Shown in pieces: positions 6,951-11,713 of a stretch of DNA of 11,713 nt. Source of the stretch: Rubrivivax sp. (GTDB lineage Bacteria > Pseudomonadota > Gammaproteobacteria > Burkholderiales > Burkholderiaceae_C). Below the pieces are notes generated by a model. It ran no database searches. It had not been told where the DNA came from and was given only the letters and a program-made list of their open reading frames with translations. Within the stretch, counting starts at the first letter, position 1. The number at the start of each line of letters is the position of its first letter. The translations under genes were made by a program, and so were the position numbers. The stretch lies in NCBI GenBank assembly GCA_030693565.1, contig JAUYAJ010000560.1:1-11713 (forward strand), in the 5' to 3' direction.

Positions 6951-6980
6951 ACGACCCGTCACGACCAGTCACGACCAGAA
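6951..6980 (+). repeat. Three tandem 10-bp direct repeats before the glycosyltransferase gene
   Basis: ACGACCCGTC, ACGACCAGTC and ACGACCAGAA follow one another head to tail in the 48-bp spacer after the CmcI-like gene. The third copy runs into the purine-rich ribosome binding site AGAAGAGG (6977-6984), 5 nt before the GTG start at 6990. It is the first real gap in an otherwise overlapping operon. No function is known to me. Confidence 0.7.
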
Positions 6981-6989
6981 GAGGCGCAC

Positions 6990-7967
6990 GTGAAAGAGAC
7001 CCCGCTCGTCAGCATCGGCATTCCGACCTACAACCGGCCCGACGGCTTGTTCCGCACCATCAAGCACATCGCCAGCCAGACCTACCGGAACGTCGAGATC
7101 GTGATCTCGAACAACGCGTCGCCGAACCCCATCGTGGCGGCCCTGCTCGCCAAGTGCGCCGAGCTGGACCCGCGCATCAAGGTCACGAACCAGCCTGAAA
7201 ACCTGGGCATCCTGAAGAACTTCCAGTACGTGCTGAACCAGTCGACGGCCGACTACTTCATGTGGGCCGCCGACGACGACGAGTGGGACCCGCGCTTCAT
7301 CGAGACCTGCGTCGAACACATGCTGACCCACGACGTGGGCACGGTGATGCCGGGCTTCATGCGCCACAACCGCGCGCTCGGCGTGAAAGGCCCGGCCCAG
7401 CTGCCCAAGATGACCGGTCAGAACCGCCATGGCGACGTGATGGCGTTCTACCAGACCACGCCGCACAGCATGTTCTACGGCCTGCACCGCAAGAGCACGA
7501 TCGAATGGTTCGGCGCCGCCAGCAGCGACCTGGCAGACGACGAGTACTTCCTGGTGCGTCAGATGCTGGAACACGGGATCCTGACGCTGCCCGAGACCGT
7601 GCTCTACGTGGCCGGCATCGAGGACGCCAAGTACCAGGTCAAGCTGCCCAAGGAGGCCGACGACCGCTACTTCTTCCAAGGCCGCAGGCTGCTGCACTTT
7701 GCCCGCCTGTTCCTGGAGTCGAGCCATCTCACCGACCTGCAAAAGCTCGAGCTGATGCAGAAGGTGGTGATGACCAAGATCTCGTTCATTCTCAACTTCG
7801 AGAGCGAGATGCGCGACCCGGCGCAGTTCGCGCTGGCCCGGATGCTTTACGTGTTCCTCGCCCAACTCGACGTCAAGCACCTGCCGATCTACATCAACCT
7901 GATGGCCCAGACCAACCAGGCGCTGAAGGCACAAGCCGAGCAACATTCCATGGCCGAGGCTGCGTGA
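6990..7967 (+). CDS. Family 2 (GT-A) glycosyltransferase
   Basis: This 325-residue inverting-type glycosyltransferase starts at GTG, supported by AGAAGAGG 5 nt upstream. The N-terminal GT-A domain is clear: VSIGIPTYNRPDGL (7-20), VEIVISNNAS, NQPENLGILKNF, and the metal/nucleotide-binding acidic cluster AADDDEWDP with Asp95-Asp97 (the DXD equivalent). DLADDEYFLVRQML is a likely acceptor/base region. The C-terminal third is helical and without transmembrane segments, so it is a soluble or peripheral cytosolic enzyme. It presumably transfers a sugar made by the upstream operon, but donor and acceptor cannot be read from the sequence. It is the only glycosyltransferase in view. Confidence 0.9.
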   Translation: MKETPLVSIGIPTYNRPDGLFRTIKHIASQTYRNVEIVISNNASPNPIVAALLAKCAELDPRIKVTNQPENLGILKNFQYVLNQSTADYFMWAADDDEWDPRFIETCVEHMLTHDVGTVMPGFMRHNRALGVKGPAQLPKMTGQNRHGDVMAFYQTTPHSMFYGLHRKSTIEWFGAASSDLADDEYFLVRQMLEHGILTLPETVLYVAGIEDAKYQVKLPKEADDRYFFQGRRLLHFARLFLESSHLTDLQKLELMQKVVMTKISFILNFESEMRDPAQFALARMLYVFLAQLDVKHLPIYINLMAQTNQALKAQAEQHSMAEAA

Positions 7968-8053
7968 ACGCCGCGGCAGCGCGCACCGCTGTCGAACCCC
8001 GCCGCATGCGCAGCCTGCCGCGCCGCGGCTCCCCGCCACCTGCGTGCTGAACC

Positions 8054-9838
8054 ATGAGCAGCCCGATCACCTACCCCATCGACGCGCACCATCTGCTGCG
8101 CAAGAAGCGCGCGATCCGGCGCGAGCTGCTCGCCCACGGCGAGCTGGTCGACAAGCGCATCGCGATCCTGGGCGGCTCGACGACGGCCGAAGTCAAGGAC
8201 ATGCTCGAGCTGTTCCTGCTCGAAGCCGGCATCCGGCCGGAGTTCTACGAGTCCGAGTTCAACCGCTACACCGAAGACATCCTGTTCCCGGAGTCGGGGC
8301 TGCAGCAGTTCCGGCCCGAGTTCATCTACCTCCACACGAGCAACCTCAACCTCAGCGGCTATCCGTCGCCTGGCGATGATGAGCGTGAGGTCGACGCCTT
8401 GCTGGCCAGCGAGCTCGCGCGCTTCGAGGCGCTGTGGCAGCGCATCGACGAGGACCACGGCTGCCCGGTGATCCAGAACAACTTCGAGCTGCCGCTGTAC
8501 CGTGGCCTGGGCAACCTGGATGCGAGCGCGGTGGCCGGCCACACCCGCTTCACTGCCGAGTTGAACGCCCGCTTCGCAGCCGCCGCGCGCCAGCGGCCGA
8601 ACCTGCAGCTCAACGACATCCACTACCTGTCGGCGCGCCTGGGGCTGGACAGCTGGTACGACCTGCAGGCCAAGCACGCCTACAAGTACGCGATGGGCCT
8701 GGCTGCGCTGCCGCACGTGGCGCACAGCGTGGCCAGCATCGTCAAGGCCTTGCTCGGCAAGAGCAAGAAATGCCTGGTGCTGGACCTGGACAACACGCTC
8801 TGGGGCGGTGTCATCGGCGATGACGGCCTGGCCGGCATCCAGATCGGCAAGGAGACCGCCCTCGCCGAAGCGCACACCGAATTCCAGACCTATGTCAAGG
8901 CGCTGAAGCAGCAAGGCGTGATCCTGGCCGTGTGCTCGAAGAACGACGAGGCGGTCGCCAAAGAGGCGTTCACGCACCCCGACAGCGTGCTGAAGCTGGA
9001 CGACTTTTCCGAGTTCATCGCCAACTGGCAGCCCAAGAGCGACAACATCACCGAGATCGCGCGGCGCCTGAACATCGGCATCGACAGCCTGGTGTTCGCC
9101 GACGACAACCCGGCCGAACGCAGCATCGTGCGATCGCAGGCACCCCGCGTCACCGTGCCCGAGCTCGGCAGCGACGTGAGCCAGTACCTGAAGATACTGG
9201 ACCGCTCCGGCCTGTTCGAATCGACCGGCGTGTCGCGCGAGGACGCACAGCGCAGCGCGATGTACGCCGACAACCGGGCGCGCGACAGCCAGCAGCAGAA
9301 GTTCGCCAACTACGGCGAGTTCCTGGCCTCGCTGCAGATGCAGGCCGAGATCCTGCCGGTGCCTCCCGTCTACCTGGACCGTGTGACGCAGCTCACCAAC
9401 AAGACCAACCAGTTCAACCTGACGACCCGCCGCTACACACTGGCCGAGCTGACCGAGGCGGCGCGCGACCCTGGCCAGGTGCTGCTCTACGGCCGGCTGG
9501 TCGACAGCTTCGGGGACAATGGCATCGTCTCGGTGGTGCTGGGCCGCCGTGTGGAGCAGAGCTTGTTCGTCGACCTGTGGCTGATGAGTTGCCGCGTGCT
9601 CAAGCGCGGCATGGAAGCCGCGATGCTCGACGCGCTGGTGGTGCAAGCGCGCGCACAAGGCCTGAGCGCCATCGTCGGCCACTACCTGGCCAGCGCCAAG
9701 AATTCGATGGTGGCCCGGATGTACGCCGACTTCGGCTTCGAGCCGGCCGAGCCCCAGCCCGGCGCCGGCGAGTCCTGGCGACTCGACATCAGCGGCGCCT
9801 ACTTGCCCAGAAACCTGCACATCGAGGTCAACAAATGA
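8054..9838 (+). CDS. FkbH-like HAD-IIIC phosphatase with GNAT-like C-terminal domain
   Basis: This 594-residue protein has the full-length FkbH layout. Residues ~1-230 are an SGNH-like N-terminal region (KRIAILGGSTTAEVKDML). The HAD core starts at VLDLDNTLWGGVIGDDG, with nucleophile Asp244 and acid/base Asp246, then AVCSKND (motif II) and VFADDNPAERSIV (motif IV). The C-terminal GNAT-like part, from about 430 on, begins near LTNKTNQFNLTTRRYT, a stretch very characteristic of the family. Characterised FkbH proteins load a phosphoglyceryl group from 1,3-bisphosphoglycerate onto an acyl carrier protein and remove the phosphate, giving glyceryl-ACP. The ACP gene overlaps this stop by 4 bases, supporting that role here. 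An in-frame stop at 8048-8050 excludes any start upstream of the ATG at 8054. There is no good ribosome binding site. Confidence 0.92.
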   Translation: MSSPITYPIDAHHLLRKKRAIRRELLAHGELVDKRIAILGGSTTAEVKDMLELFLLEAGIRPEFYESEFNRYTEDILFPESGLQQFRPEFIYLHTSNLNLSGYPSPGDDEREVDALLASELARFEALWQRIDEDHGCPVIQNNFELPLYRGLGNLDASAVAGHTRFTAELNARFAAAARQRPNLQLNDIHYLSARLGLDSWYDLQAKHAYKYAMGLAALPHVAHSVASIVKALLGKSKKCLVLDLDNTLWGGVIGDDGLAGIQIGKETALAEAHTEFQTYVKALKQQGVILAVCSKNDEAVAKEAFTHPDSVLKLDDFSEFIANWQPKSDNITEIARRLNIGIDSLVFADDNPAERSIVRSQAPRVTVPELGSDVSQYLKILDRSGLFESTGVSREDAQRSAMYADNRARDSQQQKFANYGEFLASLQMQAEILPVPPVYLDRVTQLTNKTNQFNLTTRRYTLAELTEAARDPGQVLLYGRLVDSFGDNGIVSVVLGRRVEQSLFVDLWLMSCRVLKRGMEAAMLDALVVQARAQGLSAIVGHYLASAKNSMVARMYADFGFEPAEPQPGAGESWRLDISGAYLPRNLHIEVNK

Positions 9839-10077
9839 CACTTCAGGAGATCACCCAGCAGATGACGGAGATATTCCGCGACGTGCTGGACGACCCGGCT
9901 ATCGTGCTCGCACGCGCGACCACCGCCGCCGACATCGAGGACTGGGACTCGCTGGCGCAGATCAGCCTGCTGGTGGCGATCGAGCGCGAGTTCAAGATCC
10001 AGATCACCCTGGCCGAGTCGAAGTCGCTGGCCAACGTCGGCGAGATGATCGACCTGGTCGCCGGCAAGACGGGCTGA
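9835..10077 (+). CDS. Free-standing acyl carrier protein
   Basis: This 80-residue acidic helical protein has the phosphopantetheine attachment site at EDWDSLAQI (Ser39), preceded by DIEDW and followed by LLVAIEREFKIQI, the usual helix II of carrier proteins. The length is that of a discrete ACP. GAGG at 9824-9827 lies 7 nt before the ATG, which overlaps the FkbH stop (ATGA), so the two proteins are probably made in fixed ratio. It is the natural partner of the FkbH-like protein and carries the acyl group worked on by the next two enzymes. It needs a phosphopantetheinyl transferase encoded elsewhere. Confidence 0.93.
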   Translation: MTLQEITQQMTEIFRDVLDDPAIVLARATTAADIEDWDSLAQISLLVAIEREFKIQITLAESKSLANVGEMIDLVAGKTG

Positions 10078-10080
10078 GCG

Positions 10081-10512
10081 GTGAATCGGTTCCAGATCGG
10101 CGATCTGCGCCCGGGCTTCAGTGTCAACTTCGACGCCGAGGTCAGTTCGGACATGGTCGACCGTTTCATGCAGTTGTCCGGCGATGTCAATCCGCTGCAC
10201 ACCGACCGCGCATTCGCGCGCGCGCAAGGTTTCCTGGACCGGGTCGTCTTCGGCATGCTGACTGCCAGCTTTTATTCCACCCTGGTCGGTGTCCACCTGC
10301 CGGGGCGTCATGCCTTGCTGCAAGGCGTGGATGCATCCTTCGTCGCGCCGGTCTTCCCCGGCGACCGGCTGACCATCGTCGGCGAGGTCGCTGCCGTACA
10401 CGCCGAGCTCGGCCAGATCGAGATCCGTGCCCACATCACGAACCAGCATGGCAAGAAGGTGTCGCGCGCCAAGATCCGTTCGGGCTTCAGCGCCCCCGCC
10501 GGCGATGAGTGA
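10081..10512 (+). CDS. MaoC-like hot-dog dehydratase/hydratase
   Basis: This is a 143-residue single hot-dog domain of the MaoC/(R)-specific enoyl hydratase type. The catalytic dyad is visible in LSGDVNPLHTD as Asp35 and His40 (D-x4-H), followed by GFLDRVVFGMLTASFYSTLVG, the hydration helix and its continuation. Such enzymes add or remove water at C2-C3 of an acyl thioester on CoA or ACP. Between an ACP and a ketoreductase-like SDR it most likely dehydrates a 3-hydroxyacyl-ACP. The GTG at 10081 is the only usable start: the frame has a stop (the ACP's own TGA) two codons earlier, and the next ATG would remove part of the fold. The Shine-Dalgarno is weak, which points to coupling with the ACP gene. 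Confidence 0.88.
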   Translation: MNRFQIGDLRPGFSVNFDAEVSSDMVDRFMQLSGDVNPLHTDRAFARAQGFLDRVVFGMLTASFYSTLVGVHLPGRHALLQGVDASFVAPVFPGDRLTIVGEVAAVHAELGQIEIRAHITNQHGKKVSRAKIRSGFSAPAGDE

Positions 10513-11248
10513 GTCCGCATCAAGGCCGCGCCAGGTGCTGATCGTCGGCGCTTCGTCAGCGATCGGCTGCGAACTGGTGCGCGAAATCGCGGACCCGCAG
10601 ACGACCATCCTTGCCCACTGCCACCAAGGCGCCGAGCGCTTGCTGGCGCTGCAGCCGGAAGTGGCATCCCGCCTGCTGCCGCTGCAGGCCGACTTGTCGA
10701 CCGCGGCAGGCATCGACAGCCTGCTCGCCGCCGTCCAAGCGCAGACCGACTGCCCTGACGCGGTGGTGCTGCTGGCCGCGCCGCGGTTCACGCTGCAGCG
10801 CTTCAAGGATCTGGACTGGGACGACTTCAGGCTGCAGGTCGACCTGCAGTTGCAGACCGCCGTGCGCCTGCTTGGCCGCTACCTGCCGCGGATGGCGGCG
10901 CGCAAGCAAGGCAAGGTGGTCTTCATGCTCAGCAGCTACACCAGCGGCACGCCGCCCGCCGCGATGGCGCACTACGTCACCGGCAAGTACGCGATGCTGG
11001 GCCTGATGAAGGCGCTGGCCGCCGAATATGCCGGCAAGAAACTGTGCATCAACGCGGTCTCGCCGTCGATGATCGAGACCCCGTTCCTGGCCGACATTCC
11101 CGGCAAGATCGTCGAGATCAACGCCGACAACCACCCCCGGAAACGCAACGGCCTGCCCACCGACGTGGCGCCGGTGCTGCGCTTCCTGCTGTCACCGGAA
11201 TCGGACTTCATGACCGGCGTCAACGTCCCGGTCACCGGTGGCCTCTGA
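10505..11248 (+). CDS. FabG-like short-chain dehydrogenase/reductase
   Basis: This 247-residue classical SDR has the cofactor motif VGASSAIG (14-21). The active site is Ser144 (FMLSSYTSG) with Tyr157 and Lys161 (HYVTGKYAMLG). The tail follows the family pattern NAVSPSMIETPF and, near the end, FMTGVNVPVTGG. It resembles 3-oxoacyl-ACP reductases, and its place after ACP and MaoC supports a thioester substrate rather than a sugar nucleotide; a sugar role cannot be excluded. The cofactor motif lacks the usual first-position Thr and has Ala before the last Ile-Gly. The start overlaps the MaoC gene by 8 bases, with no clear ribosome binding site, so re-initiation is likely. Confidence 0.88.
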   Translation: MSESASRPRQVLIVGASSAIGCELVREIADPQTTILAHCHQGAERLLALQPEVASRLLPLQADLSTAAGIDSLLAAVQAQTDCPDAVVLLAAPRFTLQRFKDLDWDDFRLQVDLQLQTAVRLLGRYLPRMAARKQGKVVFMLSSYTSGTPPAAMAHYVTGKYAMLGLMKALAAEYAGKKLCINAVSPSMIETPFLADIPGKIVEINADNHPRKRNGLPTDVAPVLRFLLSPESDFMTGVNVPVTGGL

Positions 11249-11285
11249 ACGCCTGCCGCCACCGCTCCACAACCCACTCACGCCG

Positions 11286-11713
11286 ATGCTGATCATCTCC
11301 GCCTCCGCCAAGATCTCCAGGTTTGCCGACATCGAGGATTCGGTGAAAGGCTCGAAGATCGTCATTGAAGACTTCGTGACCATCGACTCCTTCGTCAAGA
11401 TCAAGCCCGCCGGGGGCATGGGCGACCTGACGATCGGCGCGCACACCGTCATCAACCCCGGCGTTGTGATGTACACCGGCAACGGCATGAGCATCGGCCG
11501 CCACGTGATGATCGCGGCGAACTGCGTGTTCTCGCCGACATCGCATGAGTTCCGTGCGCGCGACACCCCCGTCATGTACCAGGGCTTTGTCGAGCCGTCG
11601 CCACTGTTCGTCGGCAAGACCGGCATCGTGATCGAGGACGACGTCTGGATCGGCGCCAACTGCGTGATCCTGGAAGGTGCACGCATCCAGCGCGGCGCCG
11701 TCATCGGCGCCGG
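11286..11713 (+). CDS. Left-handed beta-helix (hexapeptide) acyltransferase, 3' partial
   Basis: 142 codons are visible before the window ends, with no stop. After MLIISASAKISRFADIEDSV come short imperfect hexapeptide-type repeats ([LIV]-G/E-x4: IVIEDFVTI, LTIGAHTVI, MSIGRHVMI, IVIEDDVWIGANCVIL). These indicate the LbH fold of the WbbJ/WcaF/maltose O-acetyltransferase group. FSPTSHEF contains a His in the loop where these enzymes hold the catalytic base. EDDVWIGANCVILEGARI is a strong family signature. It probably transfers an acyl group (acetyl from CoA, or a short acyl from the neighbouring ACP) to a sugar hydroxyl or amine. The ATG at 11286 is 37 nt after the SDR stop and lacks a clear ribosome binding site; GTG at 11238 in the same frame is a weaker alternative. 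Confidence 0.85.
   Translation, partial: MLIISASAKISRFADIEDSVKGSKIVIEDFVTIDSFVKIKPAGGMGDLTIGAHTVINPGVVMYTGNGMSIGRHVMIAANCVFSPTSHEFRARDTPVMYQGFVEPSPLFVGKTGIVIEDDVWIGANCVILEGARIQRGAVIGA

Noticed and set aside
8054..11248. Methoxymalonyl-ACP pathway, the other classical role of FkbH
   Set aside because: That pathway also needs an acyl-ACP dehydrogenase, a 3-hydroxyacyl dehydrogenase and an O-methyltransferase next to the ACP. A MaoC protein and a FabG-like SDR are found instead.

Overview
The window is high-GC and every convincing gene lies on the + strand. Base composition, codon choice and protein flavour suggest a betaproteobacterium, most likely a Burkholderiales member of the Leptothrix/Roseateles/Rubrivivax type. 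That placement is an inference; there is no rRNA or marker gene here. No mobile element, tRNA, rRNA or CRISPR array is visible.

Layout. (1) 2-1360: the C-terminal part of a large repeat protein, open at the left edge. It has 27 tandem octapeptides followed by a domain with several EF-hand/dockerin-like calcium loops, as in type I-secreted exoproteins. (2) 1361-1617: a spacer with a perfect 17-bp hairpin just after that gene, then a probable leader for the next operon. (3) 1618-6941: six head-to-tail genes, most with ATGA stop/start overlaps: rfbF, rfbG, an RmlC-type epimerase, a NovU/TcaB9-type sugar C-methyltransferase, an extended-SDR sugar ketoreductase/epimerase, and a CmcI-family methyltransferase-like protein. 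(4) 6990-7967: a family 2 glycosyltransferase. (5) 8054-11248: an acyl-carrier module of FkbH-type HAD phosphatase, free-standing ACP, MaoC-type hot-dog dehydratase and FabG-like SDR. (6) 11286 to the right edge: a left-handed beta-helix acyltransferase, cut by the window.

How the genes may work together. RfbF and RfbG should turn glucose-1-phosphate into CDP-4-keto-6-deoxyglucose. The epimerase, C-methyltransferase and reductase then parallel the dTDP route NovW/NovU/NovS to the branched sugar noviose, so the likely product is a CDP-activated, C-methyl-branched 6-deoxyhexose. The CmcI-like protein may add an O-methyl group, and the glycosyltransferase uses this or another sugar. The acyl module has the order FkbH, ACP, dehydratase, ketoreductase. 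That matches the bryostatin loading module proposed to make D-lactyl-ACP from a glycerate phosphate. With the neighbouring acyltransferase, the simplest reading is a pathway that makes a short acyl group (perhaps lactyl) on an ACP and places it on the glycan. Neither a ketosynthase nor glycan export or polymerase genes are in view, so whether the glycan ends up on LPS, capsule or protein cannot be decided. The Ser/Thr-rich repeat protein next door is a speculative acceptor.
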